Source of the DNA: Crambe crambe | Taxonomy: Eukaryota; Porifera; Demospongiae; Poecilosclerida; Crambeidae | DNA: 64,000 bases | Reading direction: 5' to 3' | NCBI GenBank assembly: GCA_963924555.1 | Contig: OZ004587.1 | Location: forward strand, 2,046,001-2,110,000 | Part shown: in pieces, positions 10,930 through 23,714 of the stretch | How positions within the stretch are numbered: the first letter of the stretch is position 1 | Layout of the letters: each line of letters begins with the position of its first letter | The notes under the pieces: model-generated | Databases searched by the model: none | What the model saw: only the letters and a program-made list of their open reading frames with translations | Told to the model about the DNA's origin: nothing | Translations under genes and position numbers: made by a program

Positions 10930-12000
10930 ACCTCAAAAGAAGAAAAAGAAGAAGAAAAGAAAGAGATAAGATTGACCACCTAGCTATGGACGGTCGTAGC
11001 TAGTTGTCATACATTCAATGCACATTGACAGGTGGTCTGTGTGAATAGGTACTTTTAAATGACACATTGGACTATGTCCTATCAAGATCATACATACAAA
11101 TCTATTTCAACCATGTAGCTTGTAGAGCTGTGACCTCTATGTCTTTAATGATTGCTAGTGGAATTGTGGAATTGTTCCATTCAAAAGGTGTATTGGTGCA
11201 TTAGAATCTTCAACTCTGACTTTTTCTACTGGTTGGAATCATTGCATTGAAGACTCACATAAAAGTGCATGTAATATTGAACATGATAACACAATAAGTT
11301 CTCTATGGAGAGCTATAAGATACAAGCAACATATTCCTTCCTGACATGCCACAAACTTAGTGGAGACATAATAGGTTGCTCATTAATGGCTATATACATT
11401 ACAAATCAAGACATGTCTGACTCAGGCTTGTTTGTCCAGAGTCCTATGCAGGACACAGCTCTATTTTCTTCTCATGTTTGATCATTTAGTAGCTAGCTAC
11501 CCTAGCTCCTCCCACTCTAAAGAAGAAGAAGAAGAGAAAAAATTAGCCACCTAGTATAATGGACAGTCAAAGTGGTAGCTAGCTGATGCATGGACATTGA
11601 CAGGTGGTCTGTGTGGACAGATATTTTAAATGACACATTGGACTATACTTTAACTTGTACTCACACAATCGTCATATGATCCACTGCAAATAAAAACTGT
11701 GATTTCCATCATGTAGTTTGTAGAGCTGCGACCTCCATGTCTTCAATGATTGTATAAATTTTCAATGTGGAATTGTTCCATTCAAAGACACATTGGCACA
11801 CTGAAATTGTCAACTGTGACTTTTTCTACTGTGGCCACATAGCTAATGGTTGGAATCATTGCATTTAAGACTCACATAATTATACACACACATAAGCCTC
11901 ACTCAACACAATAAGTTTTTATCGAGAGGTAAGATGCAAGCAAATACAAATCTTCCACATCCCATTCCTTAATCTATTCCACATTCAAGTTTCTGATACC
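10930..12000. repeat. Two-copy tandem duplication, about 0.58 kb unit
   Basis: Sequence around 11018-11075 (CATTGACAGGTGGTCTGTGT, ACATTGGACTAT) is repeated at 11596-11655, and TTGGAATCATTGCATT at 11233 is repeated near 11850. The spacing is about 580-620 bases. Both copies start near CTCCxCTxxAAAGAAGAAG. No reading frame is conserved between copies. Confidence 0.6.
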
Positions 12001-12974
12001 ACCAGAAAAAATATAAGGATTGATGAGTTTCCAACATGTAGCACAGTCAATTAGCTAGCTATGCTATGGAAAAGTATAATGGTGAAAATAGCAGGTTTTA
12101 CACATGTGGCAATTGAGGAAACCAGTGAAGTCCAGGAAGATTCCTGAATTCCAAGATTCCTGAAGTCCAGTTTTTACAGATATCTTGATCATGGAAATTT
12201 CATTATTAAAACACAGGTTACTATATATCTAGTTCTTCAGAGGTCTCTAACTGGCCAAAAACTGTCTAGGAAGGTCCTTTGTGTCCAATATGTGTATAAT
12301 TTAGACTTATATATCCAGAAGTGTCCAGATATAGCTAGGGCCACCCCTTATTATTTTATTCAATAATTACACTTTTGAAAAACTTAATGGCAATGAGTCA
12401 GGAAATCAAGACTTAGACCACTTATAGAGGTCCTGTATTAAGAGTTTGCCTAACAAAGGAATTAAGATCAATTTCAGCAGACATTACTGTATTTAAATGT
12501 CTATGACGGGATATGACTAACTATACTTGTCACAATAAGAGACTGAACTCTCTAGGGTAAGTATAGATACTTGGTTAATTAACAGTTTTGATACACCATA
12601 GCTTAGTTTGCACCATAAAGTAAAAGAAAAATGGTTTGTGGAGACTAGCACTTTGATCACCAGATTTCAGCGTCCAATTTTTGAAAACTTCATAAGTAAT
12701 ATAGCTAAACCGGAACTTTATCGTTATACTTTCAAGATCACACTCAGCTAAGAATAATGATGTACCTAGACTCCAGTGGAACGATAAACTGTGATTCCTC
12801 CATTATAGCTGTGCACCTGTGACAACTGACTTTGACTGTAGTTTCAAGCTGAAACTGATTCAAGCTGATGCATTCAAAAAAACCTCAGGATATATTTTAT
12901 AGAGATATGGGCCAACTATCTTCAAACATTCTTTGTATGATCAACAGAATATACCAATTCACTAGCTATATGTG

Positions 12975-13345
12975 ATACCACACCTACCCCATCCTATTTC
13001 AGTGATCTCAACATACACCACAACTACCCCCCATCCTATTTCAGGGATCTCAACATACATAGTAGGTGAAATTCATTATGGATATACCACAACTATCCCC
13101 CATCCCATTTCAGGGATCTCAACATACATTGTAGGTGAAATTCATTATGGATACTACATCTACCCCCATCCTATTTCAGGGATCTCAACACACATGATAG
13201 TAGGTGAAATTCATTATGGATACTACATCTACCCCCCATCTTATTTCAGGGATCTCAACATACATATATAGTAGGTGAAATCCATTATGGATACCACAAC
13301 TATCCCCCATCCTATTTCAGGGATCTCAACATACTTAGTAGGTGA
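12975..13345. repeat. Minisatellite, 66-71 bp unit, 5-6 copies
   Basis: CCCCATCCTATTTCAGGGATC starts recur at spacings of 69, 66, 70 and 71 bases, each followed by CTCAACATACAT and TAGGTGAAATTCATTATGG. The repetitive plus-strand reading frame here is a by-product. Confidence 0.85.
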
Positions 13346-14133
13346 GACTTCCTGCAAAACTAACAAGAGATCATTAAAGGGACTACTTCATTTCATGGGA
13401 GATAGGCATGGAATGGGGATTAGGGTATGTCTTCAGAAATACTAGTATTGAAAACTTAGTGGAGATATTAGTAACTCAAAGGTTGCTATAGCTACAGTAG
13501 AAATCAAGCAAAAAGAATTCTAGCTTGGGAGTTGGACTATGGATATCTTAGTACTGTTTCAATAAACATACACAAACTCAATGTCACACATTGAGGCTTT
13601 TAAAGGTACGTGCGGTAGTTATCATAATGTTATTACAACTATGTACATTATGTCTACTGACAGTGTAACCAAGGCTCCTTAGCTGGCAATGTGTAACATT
13701 AGATAGCAAGCGAGCAAGAAGCAAGTATAGTATTCCTGATAAGCCTAGTGCCTAGGTCTACACCCCAAAATGCCCTAAGGCGTATGTACATGCATATGTA
13801 TGTGTCAATAATAGTAGTGCCCTGCTTGTACTCCAGTTGCAATTGCTTGATTGATTTCTACTCACTTTCAATGTTATAGCATGGTGGATTGTGGACAACA
13901 TGTAGAGGTCCTGTAATAAGAGTTTGCCTAACAAAGGAATGATCTTTAATGATGTTACTGTATTTATGGCAGACTGGTCCACATTCCACAGGGTTGATGA
14001 ACAACTTTGACTTTGTTTGCACAATAAGGTAAAAGATGAGGACACTAACACTTTGACACCAGATTTCAGCTCTAATTTTTGAAAGCTTCTAAGTAATACA
14101 AAACGGTTATACTTACAAGACCACGTGTATCTA

Positions 14134-14365
14134 GACTCCAGTGTGATTCCTCCATTATAGCTGTACACCAGTGACCTTTGACTGTAGTTTAGACTCCAGT
14201 GTGATTCCTCCATTATAGCTGTACACCTGTGACCTTTGACTGTAGTTTAGACTCCAGTGTGATTCCTCCATTATAGCTGTACACCTGTGACCTTTGACTG
14301 TAGTTTAGACTCCAGTGTGATCCCTCCATTATAGCTGTATACTTGTGACCTTTGACTGTAGTTTC
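14134..14365. repeat. Minisatellite, exact 58-bp unit, 4 copies
   Basis: GACTCCAGTGTGATTCCTCC starts at 14134, 14192 and 14250 and a variant at 14308, giving a regular 58-base period. It grew inside one block of the larger 1.3-kb module, since the other modules carry the block once. Confidence 0.9.
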
Positions 14366-16924
14366 TAGCTGAAACTGCATGATTCAAGTTTATGTATGTG
14401 AAAAACCTCAGGATATACTCTAGCTAGTACGTAGAGATATGGGCCAATTATCTTCAAAATATTCTTTGTATGATCAACAGAATATCAATCCACTGTCATA
14501 CCACTCCTATCATCCACGGAATCTCAACATACATAGCTAGTAGGTGAGACTTCGATCTTGCAAACTCATCAAGTACTGACAGGAGAGCATATGAATTTTC
14601 ATTTCATGGGAGATAGGCATGGAATGGAGATCACAGGGTAGAAATACTAGTATTGATAACTTAGTGTAGACATTACTGTTGATTTAACCCTTCTAAACTG
14701 ACTTCATGACTGAATTCTCGCTTGGGAGTGGAACTCTGAGGCTGAGGGTGTTAGACTATGGCGGGCTAAGTGCTAGAGTTATAGTAGCACTTACAGCATA
14801 ATGTAGACTCGATGAGTCCCTTATACTATCAGCAGTCTTGCATCTTGTGTGGTTCCTGGTGGCTTTAGTTATTGATCATGAATAATTAGTATCTAGTTAT
14901 TTTTCACTGTACAACTTATCAAACAATTCAAGTATATAGTTTTTGATATCATTATCTCATAGCAAAGTTTAAATCAATGCAAGTTTTGAAAACATAAGAA
15001 ATTTGACACTAAAAATGAGCCCTTGAGAATCACACACAATTAAGCATTATGGCTGTGGAGCCCAGGTTGGTATTGATTTACTGGTCTTACTTTAGAGCCC
15101 TGCATGGCTGGTCATTTCACTGTTTTAAAGACCTCAAGACTAAAACGTCAAAAGCATAATATGGATTCCACATAGTCTTCAAATCAAGACTTGAACCACT
15201 TTTTCCTATCAAAAGGGTTTTAGTAGCATGATGATGAATTTCAGCATGTAGTTCAAATACTAAAAGTATAGAGCTACTTATTCACATTCCAAAAAAGAGT
15301 CTTAACCTCTTCAAAGATTAAATTGTGTATAAAATTAATACGTATAATAGTAGCTAATTCACACTAATGCAAACTATAAAAAAAATTCATAAGTTGATAT
15401 TAAATCAGAACCTTTAAATATTGTTCAAGATCACTATCTAGGTCCAGTGGAATCATAAACTGTGATACTTCCAATGATCACATAATAGCTAGATAGCATG
15501 TACACCTGTGACAACTGACAATATTGGCTGTAGTTTTGAGCTGAAAGCATTCAAACTTATGTATGTACATATTTGAAGTTTTAAAAATCTCTGGATGTAC
15601 TCTAGCTAGTCAATTTGTACTAGAGTACATATATATCTCTTCAAACACAATTATACACATTCTCAACAGAAAACCAGTCCACTCTGTGAGACCACACCTA
15701 TCCTCACCCAATTTTCATTGATCTCAGACCTCCTGCATACTCATCAAGTAGTTACTGACAGGAAATTTCATGGGAGATGGGTGTGGCATGGACATAAGAG
15801 TATGTCTTCAGAAATGAAAACTTAGTGGAGACATTAGTAACTTAAGCTAAGAGTTCTATCTTTCTAAACAGACCACGTAGAACTTAGAACTTTTAGGATG
15901 ACAGGTATACTGCCATATTTAGAGTTATCATCATGAGAGATAATTGAGGGAATTGGACTACAGATATCTTAACACTGTTTTGATCAACATACTAGTTACT
16001 TCCTCAGAGGTCTCTAACTGGTTAGTGACCTGTAGCTAATTGTTCATAAAAAGCAATTTTTCTAAATGAAACATAATACGTAATAGACTAATAGCCCCTC
16101 AAAGAACCTGAAAATCTACACCAGCCACATAATTATATTAGTTAATTGTATAACTGCCACAAAATCTTGAAACAATGGCCAGAGACATGGATGACTCTTT
16201 AACTAAAAATCTCAAAAGAGAGAGAGAGAGAGAAAAAGGTCAAGACTTAGTGGTAGGACCTATCAATAAAAGATTGCTCTTTTATTAGCATAATGACAAA
16301 CTTCAGAATAAAAAAAAGTATGTAGCTAGCTACTTGTCCACATTCCATAAAGAGTCTTAACCTTCAAGGGAAGATTGTGTATAAAATCTTACTGAGTTAG
16401 TTAACAAGTTCACACACACACACAACATTAATTTCATAATAATGTAAAAGAAAATTGGAACCTTTAGTGTTATACTTTCAGATCACACTCAGCTAAGAAT
16501 AATAATGTATCTAGACTCCAGTGGAACCATAAACTGTGATTCTTCCAATGATAGCTAGCTTGCTTGTACACCTGTAACAATTAACCTTGGTTATAGTTTC
16601 ATGCCAGAAATGCTACTTTCAAGCTCATGTATACATTTGGAGTTCCAAAAATCTCCGACCTACCATGTCCAAAGAACCATACACACTGGCTGTCTTAGTA
16701 ACTGGATATCACTGAATAATTGTAGATGCTGAAGGAGAATCCAGGGAAACTTGCTAGAAGTCTGCAAATATCTGAGACTACTGAACTGGTTCTTTCAGGT
16801 TCAGCATGACTTAGGATCTACTCAATAGAAAATTGGGCTCATTATCCTCAAATACATACTTTTCTCTTCGCATGATCAATAGAATACCAGTTTCAGGGAC
16901 ATTATGCACTCTCAACATAATAGT

Positions 16925-17065
16925 AGGTGAAACCTCCTGCAAATGCATCAGGAGATCATGTGACTTATGATAGGAAATCAGGAAATCATGTGACTTAATA
17001 TCAAGTACTGACAGGAGATCATGTGACTTAATATCCAGTATACTGACAGGAGATCATGTGACTTT
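16925..17065. repeat. Short tandem repeat, about 40 bp unit
   Basis: GACAGGAGATCATGTGACTT recurs with AATATCCAGTATACT-type spacers, about three to four copies. It is the end block of the last large module. Confidence 0.7.
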
Positions 17066-17099
17066 ATTGAAGGATTTCATTTGATGGGTGATGACATGG

Positions 17100-19400
17100 A
17101 GATTCAGGTACAAGGCCAGATAACACATACGGGGCCACAGGGAAGGGTATGGGAAGGGTACATGGCATGGGAAGACCCATGTAGGCTTCACTGGTAGGCT
17201 ACTACTAAATTTATTGGTAAAAAAACTTGTGAATTATTGTGTGATATCATAAAAAATCCTTTGCACTTAATTGAATCCAAGAAGTCCTGCGATATGCTTT
17301 GTGCACTGTGTGGTCAGCCAGCATGAGAATAGGTAAAGGGGTGAAGCACACTCCAAAATATACATTGTAGATATTAGCTATACTCAAACACTTTGAAAGA
17401 CATTTTTGAAGTGACACATGCAATGTCACAGGTGTGATCATTAAAGGAAATCACAGTTAGTATGCACTGAGTTATCTAATGTGTGACCTTGAAAGTGCAA
17501 GTCAAAGAACACAGCAATATAGATGTGTCATGTATACGTACGTCATAGATCATTTCTTCATAATTTTTTTATATTTGCACCACTTATAGTCTTTGATGAT
17601 TACTAAGGCTGTAGTAATGCTCCTACATTAGCTAACCTTCCTTTAATTATACTATTCCATGAATATTCTACTCAGAGAAGACACACAAGTTGTCAAAGTA
17701 AGGAAATAAAGGGAGGTTGCATTAGCCTGGAGATTAGTTATTACAGTTGATAGTTTACCCTCCCATTTTAAGTTCTAGCTATGAATCAAGTGATCAGTAG
17801 GTACGTACACTGAGCCATAATTATTTGAAAAAGAAGCTCTTGAAAGTATACATGAAAAAGCTCATTAGCCTCATGATAAGGAGGTGTGTACTCAACATTT
17901 TGATGTTGAAATTCATCAGCAAGGGTGAGTAAGGCTGTGAGGGGTCTCTCCCATAAGACTATTTGAAGGCCATAAGCAAGTGTGGGTGTGGCTATATATA
18001 ATTAGTGCATGCTCTCTTAAAAGTCCCTCCATAAGCTATGGCTGTGAGGGAAAGTCCCTCCCTATGAGGGGTGATTGTATGAATCCTGGAAAGTCCCTCT
18101 GGCTGTGAGGAAAAGTCCCTCCCACTGGCTGAGGTTGTGAGGGGTGCATGCAGGTCAAAAGTGCAGATATGAAAATGGGTGTGGTTAACATACTGTATTC
18201 TGATCAGTGATGAGATGGTTACAAGCTGTTGAGGTTCCACTGTTGCAACAGTTACTCATGTCTCTTTGATGAAGTGTTCACCATAATGTGTTCAACCGTG
18301 CATGCGATCCTTGAGTCCTGGATTCCATAATCAAACAATACAGAAAAGGGTCATGCAGATTCTGAGAGAGAAACCATAAGGCTGATACTGAGGCACAATC
18401 AGCAGTTTGTAGAGTAAGGGAGTTGTAAAGAGCTTGACTGAGGTAGAATCAGCCAATTTTTGAGTATAAATACAGTATTTAATGTATTTGTATCATAGCC
18501 ATACAACTACCTATGCATAGGATCCCTCGGCTCACCCATAAAACAACCAAACTGTGATTTCCACTTGTATAGCTACACTTGCAGTAACAAATCTTGGAAC
18601 TGTGGTCATACTATACTTTCAATGTATCACTTAAAAGTCAAAAATCAGCTGCTACATAATTACCACACAGCATGGCTGCCATGGCAACATAGTATAGGCT
18701 GCTGCATTGTCCCTACGCTAAGTCCCCTTTCCAGATTTCCCTTCTCTATATTCCCTTATAGCATTAAAACACATTATCTTCAAGGCTATAGACATTTCTC
18801 TTCTCTCCTCCTCCCTACCCTTGCAGTGTTGATTCACCAGATGGAATCCTGGACTCCACGGAATCTTCATATCAGTGTGTCCCAAACGATTGACTGTATA
18901 GCTAGGCAAGTTAGGAGTTGCCCATACATAACTGCAAGAATGAAAGTGTTAGACTGGCATCATAGTAAGATTTGACCAAAATTGTGTTCCTGCAAATTAA
19001 GGGAAGAAATATAGCTATGGTACTTTGAAGATGGCAAACTACATGGGAGACCATCCATGAGGTTGCATGAGGTCCAGTAGCTAGTGCTTTGAAAATATGC
19101 TGTTGCATAGTGTAGCTATTCAAATCATGGCACAAAAGCTACCACCCCAGAACTCAGCAGATTAGCTAGTTCAATAATTAATAGTCGTGACTCAGACATT
19201 CTGTATAAATATGCTGCACTTACTGTAGGTTGCAAATGTGGCACAAGGAGTAAGAACAGGAATAAGACTTGCTCACTTCTCTTCTATGGTAATACTCAAT
19301 TGCTCGAAGAACGGTGAATATTCGTGTAGCCACGCCCACTTCTATTTAATCAGCGCATAGAGAATGAGGTGAACTGAGCACGTCTGGACGTCCTGGTGCT
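17100..19400. other. Gene-poor stretch with one short minisatellite
   Basis: No supportable gene was found. At 17995-18155 the phrase AAAGTCCCTCC with GGCTGTGAGG recurs about four times. The reading frame 18565-18975 lacks a domain, a splice context and a conserved partner. Confidence 0.5.
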
Positions 19401-19422
19401 ATTTGAATGAGGGAAGCTAACA

Positions 19423-19504
19423 GAAGCTGTTCAGGTTGTGTACTTGGTGGGTATCACTCCAGGACTTATTGACCAGACACAGTTTACCAGAGCCTCAATC
19501 ACAG
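19423..19504 (+). pseudogene. Talin rod exon fragment
   Basis: Reads EAVQVVYLVGI, then GLIDQTQFTRASIT, ending at a GTAAAG donor. It matches the talin rod segment with AAYLVGI...GLVDPVQFARA. Compared with the copy near 63.45 kb it lacks several residues between VGI and GLID. The upstream border was not identified. Confidence 0.65.
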
Positions 19505-19684
19505 GTAAAGTCAATCATATGAAACTATAGCACTTTTTTACTTTTTATTAGTGTACTTATATTTTAGTCATTCATGATCAAAACAGTGGAGAACCCTAGT
19601 ACTAATTTTGATATCTTCTCTTATTTCCTAAGATGATACATGCATCTCTCTCTCTCTCTTCTCTTATTTCCTAAGATGATACAC

Positions 19685-19686
<2 letters not shown>

Positions 19687-19757
<71 letters not shown>
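19687..19757. repeat. (CT)35 microsatellite
   Basis: About 71 bases of uninterrupted CT. The flank CTTCTCTTATTTCCTAAGAT is duplicated directly upstream (19614-19680), where it ends in a shorter CT run. Confidence 0.95.
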
Positions 19758-19760
<3 letters not shown>

Positions 19761-19995
19761 GGATCGTCAGAATCTGTTGAACCCATCTTCAAGTGTTGGC
19801 ACGTGCAACAGAATTGATAAATTTGTGTACTCCATTTAAATATACCTAGTTTGATGTGGTAAAGGGTCTTCACTCATCTGTTATATAATAGAATGCACCT
19901 CCATCAAATGTATGCATCTTTGAAATACTTTCTCCAATTTTGCTGGAGATTTAACTGAGGCCAACTTTTCTTATTTTCCCTCTCCTCTACTGTAG

Positions 19996-20114
19996 CATGC
20001 AGATGAAGGCAAGTATTACTAGTGCTCTGGTATGGTGAGGTCAGCCACTGGCAGCTCAGAGGGAAGGGCAAGCTCAGCTCCAACTCCAAATCAGAGGATG
20101 GGCTCGTCTTAGCT
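19996..20114 (+). pseudogene. Talin tail exon relic (pre-LISA exon), copy a
   Basis: Follows CTCTACTGTAG and ends at AGCT|GTGAGT. The 3' part (GCTCAGCT, CAAATCAGAGGATGGGCTC) matches copy b at 28630-28728. The frame is interrupted by stops. Confidence 0.55.
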
Positions 20115-20317
20115 GTGAGTAGCTAAGAGTTAAAATTCATGGCACTACTTATGATACAAGTGAGCGCAAAAATTTCTTCTGAATAAAAATTGAAGTAGGG
20201 AGAGCCATAAAATTTAGCTGCATTCCTATCATTCCTAGCCCTCCTAATTTCAATAACCACGCCTATATATATATCACTCAACTTAAATCCCTACTCTTCA
20301 CTTCCCCTTCAGCAATA

Positions 20318-20705
20318 AGTGAGCCAAGTAACCCCTTACCCGTACCCATCACCAAACTCAAGAATCACAACAGTAATATTATTACAAAATACTATTCCTA
20401 CTTCACTCCTAGGCCTCCTTAGGAGTGAAGTAGGAATAGTAGTCAGTGGTGGATCCAGGATTTTCAAAAAGGGGGGGCACACAGGCTTATGGAAAAAATA
20501 TCTGCGCGCTTGCGCGTGAAAAATTTTTTTTTACCCAGCTTTGGCTAACCAGCTAACTTGCAAACTGTCATGCACCACTGTAAATTATTATAAGTGGCCA
20601 CACCAAAAAGGGGGGGGCATGTGCCTGAAATGCCCACTCCTAGATCCACCACTGGTAGTAGTTTTGTAATAATATTATTGCTGTGATTCTTTAGTTTGAT
20701 GATGT
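20318..20705. mobile_element. Foldback element interrupted by a hAT-like insertion
   Basis: The outer foldback has AATCACAACAGTAATATTATT near 20355 and its inverted copy near 20670-20700; its end CAAGTAACCCCTTAC matches the foldback at 1752. The inner element (20444-20654) splits it, so the insertion is the younger event. Confidence 0.6.
20444..20654. mobile_element. Non-autonomous hAT-like transposon, 211 bp
   Basis: Ends are CAGTGGTGGATCC and its inverted counterpart GATCCACCACTG. The flanking 8-mers are ATAGTAGT (left) and GTAGTAGT (right), a 7/8 match. CAGTGGTGG ends and 8-bp target duplications are typical of hAT transposons. No transposase is present. Confidence 0.7.
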
Positions 20706-21146
20706 CTATAAAGTTTTATAAATTGTAGGGAGGACTTGATGCAATTATGTTTATGTGGTTGATGTGGTAAGTAGAGCAACAATAGGTAACTCAATAACAG
20801 TAAGCATCATAAAGATGTGTACTTGACATTTCTTGTTGTGGTCTCCTGTTATGAATGAAATAGGCAAAAGTTATTAAATGTGGCAGTCACAACTTTTAAA
20901 TTTGCTATGTATCTCTGTAGAGAAGAGCACAATATATTGATTATTGCATACTCCATCATCTTCTATCATTTCGTTTACTGTAGGTGTATTGCTTCCCCTT
21001 CCTGGAGTGATCGAGTGTCCAGACCAGTGCTTTGGAGTTGGGGGCCACTTCGAAGACGGTTGGTTCCTCCATGGCTCAGTTCCTTACAACAGCTAGCCAA
21101 TATCAGTTAAATACCCTTATATCACATTATTTGATGATCCTTGCTT

Positions 21147-21148
<2 letters not shown>

Positions 21149-21220
<72 letters not shown>
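21149..21220. repeat. (AG)36 microsatellite
   Basis: About 72 bases of uninterrupted AG, 1.4 kb from the (CT)35 tract and complementary to it. Confidence 0.95.
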
Positions 21221-21221
<1 letters not shown>

Positions 21222-21567
21222 AGTTAAGTCCTTTTCTTTTGAAGGAGGCTATGTAGGTAAATTTGGTTTGGTGTTCTGAATTCATGTTGCAAGAATACTG
21301 CAATCTACTGTACTTACCAATCATTTCTCCTTACTCGTGAAAAAAAAACATGGCAGATTCATGTAGTTGTAACTCTGTGGACTCTATTCTGTAGTGTAGT
21401 ATGAGTTACAAGTGCAAACTAGAGTAAGAATCAGTCAGCAAACTTTACAAAGTCCTGTAGTAGCATCAAGCACTTTAGTTCTGTATTATTTCAAAGTTAT
21501 CAATGTTTGTGAATTTAGGATTTATTAGTGATGGTCTCAAGTGAGTGGATGGTTTTTGTGTGTGCAG

Positions 21568-21726
21568 GCTAAGGGTGGTTGCCAGTGCTACGAGCACCAA
21601 TGGAGTGGTGCAAGGTCAGGTTCAGGAGGAGAAACTGATAGTGGCTGTCAAGTCTGTGGCCTTCTCTACTGCTCAGCTGCTTGTTATCTGTCACGTGAAG
21701 GCTGATGCTCGTTCAGAAAACAACAG
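21568..21726 (+). pseudogene. Talin I/LWEQ exon, copy 1
   Basis: After TGTGCAG the second frame reads VVASATSTNGVVQGQ, then EEKLIVAVKSVAFSTAQLL and HVKADARSENN, ending at CAG|GTATAT. Talin tails read VAAATSSL...EEKLISSAKQVAASTAQLL...VKAD. One extra base after GCTAAGG puts the start out of frame, and a few residues after ATS are missing. Confidence 0.7.
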
Positions 21727-22110
21727 GTATATACTCACACAATATCAAATGCTTATTAATTCAGAAGACCATTTGGGGACCCTCACTAATCTGAATACCT
21801 TGGGACCAGAGCCCTTTTTTTTTTTGGTGATTTGGATTAGTGAATGCATGCAGTTTGAATGGAGCTTTCCCAGCTATTCAGATTTGTGAAGATTCTAATT
21901 AAAGGGGTTTGAATTAGTGAGGGTCTACTGTATTAGGTCTGAAAATGAGCAGAAATGCAGCAAGAAAAATGTGCAATGAATTGGCCATTTTCCTGGAGCT
22001 TCATAAGTAGTAGATACAGAAGATTTACTCATTGAAAAAAGGGATAGGCATAATTATGTAATATTTATTATGATATCTCCTATTGAATCTCCTCCCCTTT
22101 ATTACTGTAG

Positions 22111-22200
22111 ATCACTGGAGGTGCAGCTGTGAAGAAGATCACTGAGACAGTGAAACCAGCTCAGCAAGTCTCTGCCAATGTACGTACTACTAAGATCAAG
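22111..22200 (+). pseudogene. Talin I/LWEQ next exon, copy 1
   Basis: ITGGAAVKKITETVKPAQQ then VSANV, between TACTGTAG and AAG|GTATGT. It corresponds to the talin tail segment with NAVKRASDNLVRAAQ. This copy is open across its 30 codons. Confidence 0.65.
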
Positions 22201-22419
22201 GTATGTACCATAATTATGTGTTCATGAAACAAACCTCTTAGACATGATTCCAGTTTAACTTGTGCTGATGTATAGTCCAGAGGGGACATCCCTTATCGGT
22301 GCACCCCGTAGTCTTTACCAACCAATGAGGTCTAGTAGAGTCAGCCAGTTAGACTATGATTGGGAAGGAGATGTCCCCAGTACATGTCCGATGGTGCATA
22401 GACAATCCAGGTGGCCATA

Positions 22420-22860
22420 CATGCACACACTGGTAGAGTATCTATGACATACTCTGTCAGTGGGTACATGAGGACATACTGCAGTTTACGTATGTGTAGT
22501 ATCCCACTGGGATGGGCCAGTATCCCAGTAGTATCCAAAGAGTATCCTGGGATGAGCAAACTATTCCAGGTATGTGGGGATATGCCACAGAGTACGTATA
22601 GTATCCCAAGAGTATCCTAGGATATGCAAAGTATCTCAACGGACACCTGAGATACTCAGGATACTATTGGGATACTACACTTACACTGCAGTATATCTCC
22701 ACCACTGGCAGGATATCTACGGATACCTGGCATATTTTGCCCAACCTAGGATACTAGTGGGATACTACACATACACTGCAGTATATCCCCATATACCCAC
22801 TGACTAAGTATCTATGGATACCTGGGATACTTCCCATCCCAGGATAACATTGACCTGTCT
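22420..22860. repeat. 'GGGATACTACACATACACTGC' repeat block
   Basis: Repeated words GGGATACTACACATACACTG, CAGTATATCCCCATA and TATCTATGGATACCTGG in varied order. The same family is found at 23220-23430, 28130-28540, 29590-29660, 30065-30500 and 31370-31440. Confidence 0.7.
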
Positions 22861-23219
22861 GATATCAACTCCGTAGGAGGTTAAAAAACAAGTAAGGTGA
22901 ACTTAAATTAAGGGTGCTTTCAATAGCAACGCCTGTGCTTCTATTTCTAGAGTAAGAAAATGTTGTCCTGCACTTATACTGCCTAATTTTCATGGGTGCT
23001 ATGAACAACTTTGCTAATGCCTGTAATTCTCAGGAACTGTTGGACTTACTTGGATATTTTTTTCTCTCAGACTTACCTGTTCTCATTTTTTGTTTATTCT
23101 TAATCGACCTTGTGATTTGAAAAGTCTAAGCTAGATACAGAAAAAATGTTGATCACCTTGGCTTATGAAAGCTGCATGCCAAAAATGAGCTGATTCCAAC
23201 CAGATGTATGAGGTAATCA

Positions 23220-23430
23220 AAGCTTTATGGGATACTACTGGGATACTACACTTACACTGCAGTATATCTCCACCACTGGCAGGATATCTACAGATACCAG
23301 GCATATTTTGCCCATCCTAGGATACTAGTGGGATACTACACATACACTGCAGTATATCCTCATATACCCACTGACTAAGTATCATACCCAGGATACTTCC
23401 CATCCCAGGATAACATTGACCTGTCTGATT
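23220..23430. repeat. Second copy of the 'GGGATACTACAC' block
   Basis: Nearly the same order of words as 22660-22880, including ATAACATTGACCTGTCTGAT at its end, so it is a segmental duplicate of that block. Confidence 0.65.
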
Positions 23431-23714
23431 CAACACCGTAGGAAGTTTTAAAAAACAAGGAGCAGATAAGCAAGGGGAACTTAAATTAACAACTAGAGCA
23501 ACGAAATTAGCAACTAACAGTTAATTATTGTGTTTATAAATGATCTGATAACTTTAGAGATGATGATGTAACCTACTAAAATTCTCAAAAGCCTTTCTCT
23601 CTAATTAACACCTTACACATGCTTCACAACTCCAGAACGAATCTTTCCTCTCAAGTTATCTCATCAATCGTTGCTTATTATTAGGCACACCTTGTTTATA
23701 ATATTATATAATAG

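Larger units (their letters stand above)
12360..17090. repeat. Diverged tandem modules of 1.0-1.4 kb, four copies
   Basis: A string of shared blocks recurs four times: CCAGTGGAACxATAAACTGTG or its variants; CCATTATAGCTG with CCTGTGACAACTGACTTTGAC (near 12800, 14150, 15490, 16560); ATGGGCCAACTATCTTCAAA with CTTTGTATGATCAACAGAAT; GATCTCAACATACATAGTAG; and GGGAGATAGGCATGGAATGG. Spacing is roughly 1.3, 1.3 and 1.1 kb. The copies are non-coding and have drifted by point changes and internal repeat growth. Confidence 0.6.
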
